The notes under the pieces: generated by a model
Told to the model about the DNA's origin: nothing
The model's input: only the letters and a program-made list of their open reading frames with translations
Databases searched by the model: none
In this document: in pieces, positions 1-6,305 of the stretch
How the letters are laid out: every line of letters begins with the position of its first letter
How positions within the stretch are numbered: the stretch's first letter is position 1
Position numbers and translations under genes: made by a program
Assembly: GCA_023228995.1 (NCBI GenBank)
Contig: JALOAD010000036.1
Coordinates: 1 to 33,082, forward strand
From: JALOAD01 sp023228995 [NCBI: Candidatus Muiribacterium halophilum]
GTDB taxonomy: Bacteria; Muiribacteriota; Muiribacteriia; Muiribacteriales
Direction of reading: 5' to 3'
DNA: 33,082 nt

Positions 1-110
1 GACCTCTTGTTCCACCGTTTCCGGCAGTGTTATTGATATTACAACAACTCTTTTATTATGTCAAGAATTGTTTTTTCTTTTTTTTTTCAATACCATGAAC
101 CTATAAAATC

Positions 111-131
111 AATTAAAAATTAAAAATTAAA
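111..131. repeat. Heptamer tandem array (AATTAAA x3)
   Basis: Three perfect 7-bp units are followed by a partial fourth. Other 7-bp-period arrays occur at 5650-5670, 5976-5996 and 32002-32029. Confidence 0.7.
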
Positions 132-217
132 AATGAATAATTATAGGACCAACAAAAAACATTTAAAGCCTTTACTATCTCACCCTTTCACGCTCTTTAT
201 TTTTTCCCATATCCCTT

Positions 218-242
218 ATTCCCGGTTTCAACCCTAAGCTCT
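218..242. repeat. 25-nt dispersed repeat, copy 1
   Basis: This stretch is identical over 25 nt, by eye, to 1414-1438 in the same orientation. It begins ATTCCCGGTTTCAACCC and ends TAAGCTCT. This copy is intergenic. The second forms the 3' end of the ABC ATPase gene. Confidence 0.8.
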
Positions 243-271
243 TCCGCTCTTTAACTGTTTTTTACCACTTT

Positions 272-300
272 TTGACATTTTTTTATAAAAAATGTACGAT
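272..300 (+). promoter_or_regulatory. Sigma70-type promoter for the DnaB-like ATPase gene
   Basis: A consensus -35 TTGACA (272-277) is separated by 17 nt from TACGAT (295-300). The start would fall near 307, giving a ~95-nt AT-rich leader before the ATG at 402. An AAGGA about 12 nt before the ATG is a distant Shine-Dalgarno candidate. Position and spacing are read directly; activity is inferred. Confidence 0.6.
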
Positions 301-401
301 TTCTATATATATTATTAAAGTTTCGATATTTTTAGCAAAACACATTTAAATATATAGATATGATATTTAGTAAATAAAAATCTTAAGGAATTTTTAAAAA
401 T

Positions 402-1334
402 ATGGAAAAAAACACACTTGATGAAGTATTAAAAAAAGCTTTAAAAGAAAAACCTCTTGACCTAAACTTTCCATATTTAAATTCAAAAATAAATGGTATA
501 TGGCCTGATTTATATATAATATCTGGAGCTTCTTCAATGGGCAAAACTACATTTGTTACCCAAATCGCTTGGAATATAGTCTGTAATAATAAAAAAACTG
601 AAGCTATCTTTTTCTCATTAGATCACAAGTCCTCAGACATATCTATTAAAATTGCATCTCAATCGTTGGAAATACCTTTTTCATATTTGAAAAATTTAGA
701 TAATTCTAATGAAAAATTTGATAGAAAAATGAAAAACAAACTTCAGAGACTTAAAAAACTATATCAAAAAATCACATTATTTGATACAGGCATTAGAAAA
801 ATCATTTCAGTAGAAGATATTATTGATATTATTGAAAAAAAAAGAGAAATGGACCCAACATTAAATCTTATACTTATTATTGATCAGTTTGATAATTTAG
901 AAAATGAAAATTCTTTAAATGCTTTAAAAAAGCTAAAAAATCTATGCAGAACTCATAATTTAACAATTTTCTTGACATTATCAATAGCTGGGGAATGTGA
1001 GTATACAAGACCTTCAAGAAAAAACATTTCAAATTATGCTGATTTTATATCTATATCTTATGCTTTTATTACTCTTTACACTGATTTTATACTTAATTTT
1101 GAAACTCCTTTTTTAGAATGGGACTGGCAACTTAACAATCAGCTTGTACCAATTACTGAGTTATTTGTTCATAAAAACAAGATAGAACCTTTTACAGGCT
1201 CAGTTTTTTACAGATTTTACCAAGATTTTTCTCTTTTTAGAGAATGTCTTATTCCTGAAATTCAAAACTTTATTGATATGACAGATAATTTAAAAAGTCA
1301 TAATCCAAAAAAAATTATTGACAAAGTTGAATAA
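402..1334 (+). CDS. Stand-alone DnaB-C/RecA-fold ATPase
   Basis: A 310-aa protein resembling only the C-terminal motor domain of replicative helicase DnaB. Walker A is GASSMGKTT (42-50), matching the DnaB form with SMGKT. The segment FFSLDHKSS (70-78) matches the strand and acidic residue after DnaB's FSLE, here Asp. Walker B is LILIID (156-161). Near the C-terminus VHKNKIEPFTGSVFYRF (256-272) parallels DnaB's KQRNGPTG arginine-finger loop, with Lys at the usual Arg place. The DnaB N-terminal domain, which binds primase, is absent: DnaB is usually ~450 aa. The gene stands alone behind its own promoter and converges on the ABC ATPase gene. The function is not known; it could be a phage-derived or accessory ATPase rather than a helicase. 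The fold assignment is solid and the role is open. Confidence 0.75.
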   Translation: MEKNTLDEVLKKALKEKPLDLNFPYLNSKINGIWPDLYIISGASSMGKTTFVTQIAWNIVCNNKKTEAIFFSLDHKSSDISIKIASQSLEIPFSYLKNLDNSNEKFDRKMKNKLQRLKKLYQKITLFDTGIRKIISVEDIIDIIEKKREMDPTLNLILIIDQFDNLENENSLNALKKLKNLCRTHNLTIFLTLSIAGECEYTRPSRKNISNYADFISISYAFITLYTDFILNFETPFLEWDWQLNNQLVPITELFVHKNKIEPFTGSVFYRFYQDFSLFRECLIPEIQNFIDMTDNLKSHNPKKIIDKVE

Positions 1335-1392
1335 AAAAAAATAGATAGTTTAAGGAGTTGTGGGTTGAAAATCTGCCAATAGTGAAATAGAT

Positions 1393-2082
1393 TTAAATCT
1401 TTTGACCTTCCTCATTCCCGGTTTCAACCCTAAGCTCTATAACTCTTTTACTATTTTTCAATTCAATTATCTTTCCTTCTTCTAGTTTTATTTTTTTTTG
1501 AAATTCAAATTCAACATCACTTTTATGAGTTACCATAAAAACAGTCTTTTTTTCCTCCTCAACAAATGCTTGCAAATATCGATTAATTAACTCTGCATTT
1601 TTTAAATCAAGTGCTGCTGTTGGTTCATCTGCAAATATAATATCAGGTTTAGACGATAAAACTCTTATTAGACTAGCTCTTTGTCTTTCTCCTACCGATA
1701 AAGCTCCCGCTTTTATATTTATCCTATCCTGCATATTCATTTCTTTTAATAATTTACTTGTTAATTCTTTATCTGTAATATTTGAAAAATCAAGGTTTTC
1801 AATTAAAGTAAGCTCATTTATAAGAAAAGAATTTTGAAGCATTATTCCAATTCTATTTCTAAAAACATGAATAGAATTTTGATTTAAAATCTGTTTATCA
1901 AAAATAACAACTCCAGAATCTGCTTCTGTTGTACCAGATAAAACATTTAATAAAGTCGTCTTTCCACAACCAGAATCTCCAGTTATTATATAAATATATC
2001 CCCTGTCAAAAGTTTCATTTACTTTGTTAAGTAGAACTTTATCATCGTATTTTAGACAAATGTCTTTCATTTGCATTATCAT
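1393..2082 (-). CDS. LolD/FtsE-like ABC transporter ATP-binding protein
   Basis: A 229-aa nucleotide-binding subunit. Walker A is GDSGCGKT (~35-42). The signature is an unusual SVGERQRASL in place of LSGGQ. Walker B/D-loop is FADEPTAALD and the switch His lies in VTHK. Size and the ADEPTAALD form fit the LolD/MacB/FtsE class, which power lipoprotein release or MacB-type export. The ATG at 2082 is chosen because GGAGAG lies 8 nt upstream; an in-frame TTG at 2109 has no such site. No permease gene is adjacent, so the partner is unknown. The last ~17 codons run through the 25-nt repeat also found at 218-242, so the tail (roughly ELRVETGNE onward) is repeat-derived and probably not conserved. Confidence 0.8.
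   Translation of the reverse strand: MIMQMKDICLKYDDKVLLNKVNETFDRGYIYIITGDSGCGKTTLLNVLSGTTEADSGVVIFDKQILNQNSIHVFRNRIGIMLQNSFLINELTLIENLDFSNITDKELTSKLLKEMNMQDRINIKAGALSVGERQRASLIRVLSSKPDIIFADEPTAALDLKNAELINRYLQAFVEEEKKTVFMVTHKSDVEFEFQKKIKLEEGKIIELKNSKRVIELRVETGNEEGQKI
1414..1438. repeat. 25-nt dispersed repeat, copy 2 (inside ABC ATPase 3' end)
   Basis: An exact copy of 218-242. On the minus strand it encodes the ELRVETGN portion of the ABC ATPase tail, just before the stop codon at 1393-1395. Confidence 0.8.
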
Positions 2083-2211
2083 AAACTTAACTCTCCAAAA
2101 AACAAGCAATTTTATTATTATATTGGTTTTTATCTATATATTCAACAGACTCAATTATAACATTTATTTAGAATGTTCAATTGACTTTCACTTTTAACAT
2201 TAGTAATATTT

Positions 2212-2502
2212 AATTGACCCCTCTGAATAAATACATAATTTAGAGCTTTAATAGAAATATAAAAAGACAATGCATTTTGAAGCAGGCTTACATTTGTAAG
2301 CCAATGAGAATACGAAGCTGAGCAAAATATTCACTGAATATTTTGATTATATTTTTATAAAGCCTGTAAGGAAGAAAGATAAAAGAATTAATTATTGTAA
2401 AATATAAAAAATAATAATACAATAAAATTTAGTATAAAAAGCAAAAAAATTTTCCAAATTTTTGCTTCTATAAGTTGTGCTATTTAATCAGAGGGTTCAA
2501 TT
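2212..2502. mobile_element. MITE-like non-coding element with 20-bp terminal inverted repeats
   Basis: The left end is AATTGACCCCTCTGAATAAA (2212-2231). The right end (2483-2502), read on the other strand, is AATTGAACCCTCTGATTAAA, an 18/20 match. The interior (~250 bp) has no gene. It contains perfect hairpins at 2286-2301 (6-bp stem) and 2323-2345 (10-bp stem, ACT loop), and an imperfect AAGCAAAA-type hairpin near 2440-2468. The same termini bound 5238-6298. Duplicated target sequence is not clear; AATT itself could be the target. The call is inference from structure, as no transposase is present. Confidence 0.55.
2286..2345. repeat. Hairpin module C (two perfect stem-loops around CGAAGC)
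   Basis: GCTTAC-ATTT-GTAAGC (2286-2301) is followed by TACGAAGC and then CAAAATATTC-ACT-GAATATTTTG (2323-2345). The order stem, CGAAGC-like linker, stem resembles the modules at 5771-5846 and 31860-31920, though the stem sequences differ. Confidence 0.5.
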
Positions 2503-2559
2503 GAACACTTTGAAAAAAAAGGTTCTACTCTAATTATGAATAACAGGATTTTATAAAAT

Positions 2560-3855
2560 ATGAAAAAAAATTTGAATTATAATTTCATTACTTATTTTTC
2601 AATAACTTTTTTTTTTATAACTCTTATTTTAATATCATTTTCTCTAAAAACAGGTGAACCTGAAATATTTAATTTCATAAAGGATTATTCTAATGCTTTA
2701 TCTGAAAAAACCTTTATACTAAACAGTATATTTTCAAAAAAAAGTGATGCTTTATTCACAGATAATTTTAAAAGCTCAACTGAAATAAGAAATATATCTT
2801 TAAATCCTAGGAGTTTTGTTACTGTTGAATGTGAAAAGTTTGATGATGATATTGACACTTATGGATTTATCAACATTTATTCTGGAAGTTACAAATTTAC
2901 ATATCCATTTAAAAAAATAGATATAAATCCAATTAACCATGATTACACTTTTACTGTAAAAGAAAATGTATCAAACAAATATAAAGCTAATATATTTCTT
3001 AATTCAGGAGGTTCTTTAAATATATCTGCAATTAAAAAAATATATATTCCATCTAATGAAAATTTGAATTATAGTCTTCATTATTCTGATATTTCAAATT
3101 TCACCGAAGAATATAAATATGAAAAAAATAAAGATTATTTCTTCTCTGGAATTGATGATTTTGGTATTTTTACTATAAATTACGCTGCTAAAAATCTAGA
3201 TAAATTTGCTTCAAAATTCAGAATACTTGACATGAATCATCACACTGTAGAAAACATAAATGCTAATCTTTCGGCACTTATGATAAAATGGAAAACTGAT
3301 GGAAAAGCTATAAGTGAAATTGACAAAATAGTAAGCGAAAAAGTTTCTGATTTTCATAAAGAAGAATTAAACACAAAAAATCTAGAAAACCTTATACCAA
3401 GAGCTACAGTAATTCACGAAAAACCTGTTACTGTTTATAGTCACATTAGAAATTTAAATTTAAATGGTATTTTTTTATTTGAAAATGTTATTTTTGAAGA
3501 ATCTCCTGTAGAACTCACTTTATCAGGTTTTAGTACAATTGGAAGTATTAAAAAATTTAGAATATTAAGAAATATCCATTTAAATGATAAAAATTCATTA
3601 TCAAATATTATGAGTTTTTCAAAAGATGAGGAAGATTTTCTTATAAAAGCTTCAAAATTATCAGTTTTTATTTATTCAAATAAAACACCAACTTTCTCAC
3701 AAAAAACCGAATTGGTTGGAAATTTGAATGTTGAGGATTTTAATAAAGAAAAAATATTTTCTTCTCTCACAATAAAACCTATAGAAAATTATACTAATCA
3801 AATTACTTTATTAACTATTTCACCTGTGATAAATTATTTTTCAGGAGATTTCTAA
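2560..3855 (+). CDS. Membrane-anchored protein of unknown function, first gene of a pseudopilin-like operon
   Basis: 431 aa, not recognised. A hydrophobic segment at about residues 9-28 is preceded by MKKN and a short polar stretch, so it is either a signal anchor or an uncleaved signal peptide. The remainder is hydrophilic, rich in Asn, Lys, Ser and Phe, and looks like an extracytoplasmic beta-rich protein. There is no lipobox, no Cys cluster and no prepilin cleavage motif. Its stop overlaps the next start by one base (TAATG), and two further membrane proteins and a lipoprotein follow. Size and order (large protein, then ~128 aa, then ~185 aa) recall the GspK/PilX-I/V-J/W minor pseudopilin sets, but nothing in this sequence confirms a GspK or PilX fold. 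An AGGA about 12 nt before the ATG is a weak ribosome-binding site. Confidence 0.7.
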   Translation: MKKNLNYNFITYFSITFFFITLILISFSLKTGEPEIFNFIKDYSNALSEKTFILNSIFSKKSDALFTDNFKSSTEIRNISLNPRSFVTVECEKFDDDIDTYGFINIYSGSYKFTYPFKKIDINPINHDYTFTVKENVSNKYKANIFLNSGGSLNISAIKKIYIPSNENLNYSLHYSDISNFTEEYKYEKNKDYFFSGIDDFGIFTINYAAKNLDKFASKFRILDMNHHTVENINANLSALMIKWKTDGKAISEIDKIVSEKVSDFHKEELNTKNLENLIPRATVIHEKPVTVYSHIRNLNLNGIFLFENVIFEESPVELTLSGFSTIGSIKKFRILRNIHLNDKNSLSNIMSFSKDEEDFLIKASKLSVFIYSNKTPTFSQKTELVGNLNVEDFNKEKIFSSLTIKPIENYTNQITLLTISPVINYFSGDF

Positions 3856-4241
3856 TGAAAAATATTAAATTAAGCGAATTAATACTTTTAATAATATTAT
3901 CTATATCAATAATCCCAGCTATATCATTAAAAAACTCTATTAACACCCGTGTAGATACAGAAACTACTGATCAATTTACTTCTTCAATACTTATGCTTGA
4001 TCTTTTTGAAAAATCTACTCATAATGTTTTTTTTGATGAAACCGAAAATATTAAATGGAATCCTAAATATTTCGCCAAATTTGTTGGGAAAATAATCACA
4101 AACGAAGAAGAAAATGATAAAAAAATAACAATTGAAATAAAATGGCAAAAATCTCAAGGGAATTTTCTTGAATTCGAATCTTTTACAACTTCAACAAATA
4201 TTTTTCTTTTTAACGAATTAAGAGGTTCTTTTTATGAATAA
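3855..4241 (+). CDS. Small PilV/GspI-like membrane protein
   Basis: 128 aa with a single N-terminal hydrophobic helix (KLSELILLIILSISIIPAIS, residues 5-24) and a polar C-terminal domain. The helix resembles the start of PilV/GspI minor pseudopilins, which normally read FTLIEVLIALVILSI. If the mature protein began at residue 4, Glu would fall at position 5, as in true pilins, but the residue before it is Asn rather than Gly, so processing by PilD is doubtful. AGGAG lies 8 nt before the ATG, inside the end of the upstream gene. Its 3' end overlaps the next gene by 8 nt. The assignment is inferred from length, helix and gene order. Confidence 0.6.
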   Translation: MKNIKLSELILLIILSISIIPAISLKNSINTRVDTETTDQFTSSILMLDLFEKSTHNVFFDETENIKWNPKYFAKFVGKIITNEEENDKKITIEIKWQKSQGNFLEFESFTTSTNIFLFNELRGSFYE

Positions 4242-4791
4242 GTTTTCTGCTAAAGAATATATGTATATATCAATAACAATATTATTTATTGTATTATCTT
4301 TACTACAGATAAATGAATTTGTTAATTATAGAAAACAAAACATTACAGCTTTGACAAAAGATTGGAATAAAGGTATAAAATCATTATATGGAACAATAAA
4401 AAAAACAGTTAGTATTAATGATTTCAATCCTAAACAAATTAGTTTGAAAATTTTTAATTCTTCTCCAGTAATCCTTAAATTTAAACCTGATTCTAATATA
4501 GAATTCTCAACAGTTACTATTTTTCCTGAAAACAACAAAATAATTATGAAAAATAATTCCAAAGATATTGTATTACTTGATAATGTAAAACTTTTTACAA
4601 TAACACCAATAGATAAAAACGCAAATGAAACAGAAGATATAGCAAGAACTTGCGGATTCAAATTCTTTTTTATACTTTTAAATAATACAAATGAAATACC
4701 TATAGAATTTTGTGTATTTTCTGAATATTTATTTCAAAAAACATTATATCCTTCATTTTTTGACTTCATTGATAATAGGGAGTTTTTTTAA
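4234..4791 (+). CDS. PilW/GspJ-like membrane protein
   Basis: 185 aa with an N-terminal helix at about residues 8-26 (YMYISITILFIVLSLLQI). Then comes a domain with the feel of GspJ/PilW: an early amphipathic stretch, a strand-rich middle, and VLLDNVKLFTITPIDKNAN, comparable to the 'L-NV--F---Y-D' region of those pseudopilins. Mature numbering from Phe4 would put Glu8 at position 5, but the preceding residue is Lys, not Gly. It overlaps the previous gene by 8 nt and ends one base before the lipoprotein start. The AGAGG upstream (about 4221) is its likely ribosome-binding site. An antisense open frame across 4326-4661 is a shadow. Confidence 0.6.
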   Translation: MNKFSAKEYMYISITILFIVLSLLQINEFVNYRKQNITALTKDWNKGIKSLYGTIKKTVSINDFNPKQISLKIFNSSPVILKFKPDSNIEFSTVTIFPENNKIIMKNNSKDIVLLDNVKLFTITPIDKNANETEDIARTCGFKFFFILLNNTNEIPIEFCVFSEYLFQKTLYPSFFDFIDNREFF

Positions 4792-4792
4792 A

Positions 4793-5239
4793 ATGAAAAA
4801 GATAATTTGCTTGATTATTTTAATATGTTTTATATTTACTGGTTGTAAATCAAAAAAAATACAGGAAAAACCTATCTCTTTACAGAATAAAGAAATAAAT
4901 ATAATTAACAGAAAATTCACTACTCCTATGCAAACTTATGATGAAAACTTGAAGTTAAAACTAACAAATTCCAATAATCAAGATGATTTCAAAAATATTA
5001 TTCTTCAGGCTTTAAATGTAATACCAGCAAATAACCGTGAAAAACCTGATATAGAAAAAGTAAAAAAAGCTATAGAGATTATATCTGAAGAACAAAGAAC
5101 CAACTCTAATCCCTATAATCAGCTTATTTTATACAAATTAAAAAGTTATCTTTTTTATCTTAAAGGAGATAAAAACTCTGAGCAAGCTGAAAAAATAAAT
5201 TTTACAGAATTATATAATCGTATAATGAATTTAAACTAA
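4793..5239 (+). CDS. Small lipoprotein, last gene of the pseudopilin-like operon
   Basis: 148 aa, function unknown. The start is the ATG at 4793, since TAGGGAG sits about 10 nt upstream and the first residues form a proper lipoprotein signal: MKKIICLIILICFIFTGC, with lipobox FTGC and the modified Cys at 18. An upstream in-frame ATG at 4712 would bury this signal. The mature part is charged and helical (about residues 60-148). The gene is separated by one base from the preceding coding region, so it is almost certainly cotranslated. A lipoprotein partner is common for pilus or secretion assemblies, but no PilP or pilotin similarity can be claimed. The stop codon overlaps the inverted terminal repeat of the next element. 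Confidence 0.75.
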   Translation: MKKIICLIILICFIFTGCKSKKIQEKPISLQNKEINIINRKFTTPMQTYDENLKLKLTNSNNQDDFKNIILQALNVIPANNREKPDIEKVKKAIEIISEEQRTNSNPYNQLILYKLKSYLFYLKGDKNSEQAEKINFTELYNRIMNLN

Positions 5240-5576
5240 TTGAATACTCTGAATAATTCTACTAAATTTTTGATTATTTTGTGAAAAGTTTTTTTATTAT
5301 TATTTTTTGAAATCTTTTGTCTTTTTTGTCTATTTTTTTGAAGTTTTTTTTGTTTTCAATTTGTTCTTCTCTCAGTTTTCTTGAGGCAATTCTGGAGTGC
5401 AGTATTTCAATTTGCGAAATAAAAATATGAATCGTCAAGGGATAAAGCTGATAATAAGCTACGGTGGTATAATCATAAAATTAAGGTGAAAAAAAGAAAA
5501 CATAACTTTTTCAACAGCCTCTAAAATACCGAATGATTTTTTTTTTGTGTTATTGTAATGATAAAAATTAAGAACA

Positions 5577-5635
5577 GATCCCGGCTCAGAATAGTACCGG
5601 GATGACAAAACTCTCAGAATAGTACCGGGATGACA
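5577..5635 (+). repeat. REP-like palindrome ATCCCGG...CCGGGAT (full plus partial copy)
   Basis: The full copy at 5577-5607 has stem ATCCCGG/CCGGGAT around a 12-nt loop CTCAGAATAGTA, followed by GACA. A truncated copy (5613-5635) lacks the left arm. The same family appears at 5903-5961, 6229-6259, 31699-31783 and 32056-32086. Confidence 0.8.
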
Positions 5636-5649
5636 GATTTTTAATTTCC

Positions 5650-5670
5650 AATGTCGAATGTTGAATGTCG
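5650..5670. repeat. Heptamer array AATGTYG x3
   Basis: AATGTCG, AATGTTG and AATGTCG sit in tandem. The same array is repeated at 5976-5996 by the 326-bp duplication. Confidence 0.7.
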
Positions 5671-5770
5671 AATTTTTAGAGGCGTTAGAAGTTTTTCAAT
5701 TATTTTAAATCATTTTGGAGTTTTTATAAACAAAAGCAAAAAAAAATCTACTCGGTAACTTGAGTGAACG

Positions 5771-5846
5771 TTGCGAAGCATATAATATACGGATGTATTA
5801 TAAGTGAAGGAAGGTAAAGAGATATTTTACATGGATGTAAAATATC
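5771..5846. repeat. Hairpin module A
   Basis: After TTGCGAAGC, stem 1 is TATAATA-TACGGATG-TATTATA (5781-5802, 7 perfect pairs). Stem 2 is GATATTTTACAT-GG-ATGTAAAATATC (5821-5846, 12 perfect pairs). It is repeated at +326 (6097-6172). It aligns with a diverged copy on the other strand at 31846-31930. Confidence 0.7.
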
Positions 5847-5902
5847 GAATGGTACCGAATGATTATTTTTTTGCGTTATTGTAATGATAAAAATTAAGAA
5901 CA

Positions 5903-5961
5903 GATCCCGGCTCAGAATAGTACCGGGATGACAAAACTCTCAGAATAGTACCGGGATGACA
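5903..5961 (+). repeat. REP-like palindrome, full plus partial copy (unit 2)
   Basis: The same arrangement as 5577-5635, displaced by 326 bp: full copy 5903-5933, truncated copy 5939-5961. Confidence 0.8.
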
Positions 5962-6228
5962 GGTTTTTAATTTCCAATGTCGAATGTTGAATGTCGAATT
6001 TTTAGAGGCGTTAGAAGTTTTTCAATTATTTTAAATCATTTTGGAGTTTTTATAAACAAAAGCAAAAAAAAATCTACTCGGTAACTTGAGTGAACGTTGC
6101 GAAGCATATAATATACGGATGTATTATAAGTGAAGGAAGGTAAAGAGATATTTTACATGGATGTAAAATATCGAATGGTACCGAATGATTATTTTTTTGC
6201 GTTATTGTAATGATAAAAATTAAGAACA

Positions 6229-6259
6229 GATCCCGGCTCAGAATCGTACCGGGATGACA
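6229..6259 (+). repeat. REP-like palindrome, single copy
   Basis: The stem ATCCCGG/CCGGGAT is intact; the loop reads CTCAGAATCGTA, one base different from the upstream copies. It ends the partial third unit of the tandem repeat. Confidence 0.8.
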
Positions 6260-6305
6260 TTATATTGATTTTTGTTTATTTAATCAGAGGACTCAATTAT
6301 TCAAT

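Larger units (their letters stand above)
1..271. other. Gene-free left edge with simple repeats
   Basis: No gene with a usable start was found. The first ~55 bases are richer in GC than the rest and open to the window edge in several frames, so they may belong to something outside. At 111-131 there are three copies of the heptamer AATTAAA. At 218-242 lies one copy of a 25-nt sequence that recurs exactly at 1414-1438. The stretch between is T-rich with pyrimidine-rich CACCCTTTCAC-like text, loosely resembling 20240-20290. Confidence 0.6.
2083..2559. other. 477-bp intergenic region
   Basis: No gene was found. It lies between the divergent ABC ATPase and the four-gene operon. It is mostly filled by the inverted-repeat-bounded element at 2212-2502. 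A near-copy of the terminal motif (GTTCAATTGAC, around 2175-2185) also lies outside the element. No promoter for the + strand operon is convincing; a weak TTGAAA near 2510 lacks a well-spaced -10. Confidence 0.6.
5531..6259. repeat. 326-bp tandem repeat, about 2.2 copies
   Basis: Unit 1 is 5531-5856, unit 2 is 5857-6182 and a partial third is 6183-6259. Landmarks such as GAATGATT and the CCCGGCTCAGAATAG palindrome recur at exactly +326. By eye units 1 and 2 differ at about three positions (T-run interruption, GTG/GCG, AGATTT/AGGTTT) and the third has AGAATCG for AGAATAG, so the duplication looks recent. Each unit carries palindromes, a heptamer array and a hairpin module. Confidence 0.9.
5238..6298. 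mobile_element. Second element with the same terminal inverted repeats
   Basis: The left end is AATTGAATACTCTGAATAAT (5238-5257). The right end (6279-6298), on the other strand, is AATTGAGTCCTCTGATTAAA, a 16/20 match. Compared with the element at 2212-2502, all four ends share AATTGA-nnn-CTCTGA-TAA. The base after CTCTGA is A at both left ends and T at both right ends. The left end starts inside the stop codon of the upstream lipoprotein gene, and the right end stops 8 bases before the stop of the downstream gene. No coding sequence lies inside. The mobile nature is inferred. Confidence 0.5.
5240..6305. other. 1.07-kb gene-free region between convergent lipoprotein genes
   Basis: No protein or RNA gene was recognised. 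The region is almost exactly filled by the inverted-repeat-bounded element 5238-6298. Contents from left: T-rich DNA (5280-5370), small stem TATTTC-AATTTGC-GAAATA (about 5402-5420), then the 326-bp tandem repeat with short palindromes. No clear intrinsic terminator for either neighbouring gene was seen. Confidence 0.7.

Noticed and set aside
1-60. Possible end or start of a gene at the left edge (minus frame reading NINNTAGNGGTRG, plus frames open to the edge)
   Set aside because: The minus frame has upstream stops and no start codon; the plus frames are short and low-complexity. Not enough sequence to support a gene.
4326-4661. Antisense open frame of 111 codons
   Set aside because: It lies wholly opposite the PilW-like gene, has no ribosome-binding site and reads as a shadow of AT-rich coding. 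The same holds for open frames opposite rel, whiA, secA, the cyclase and other genes.
5240-5345. Terminator for the pseudopilin-like operon
   Set aside because: There are long T-runs but no stable GC stem before them.
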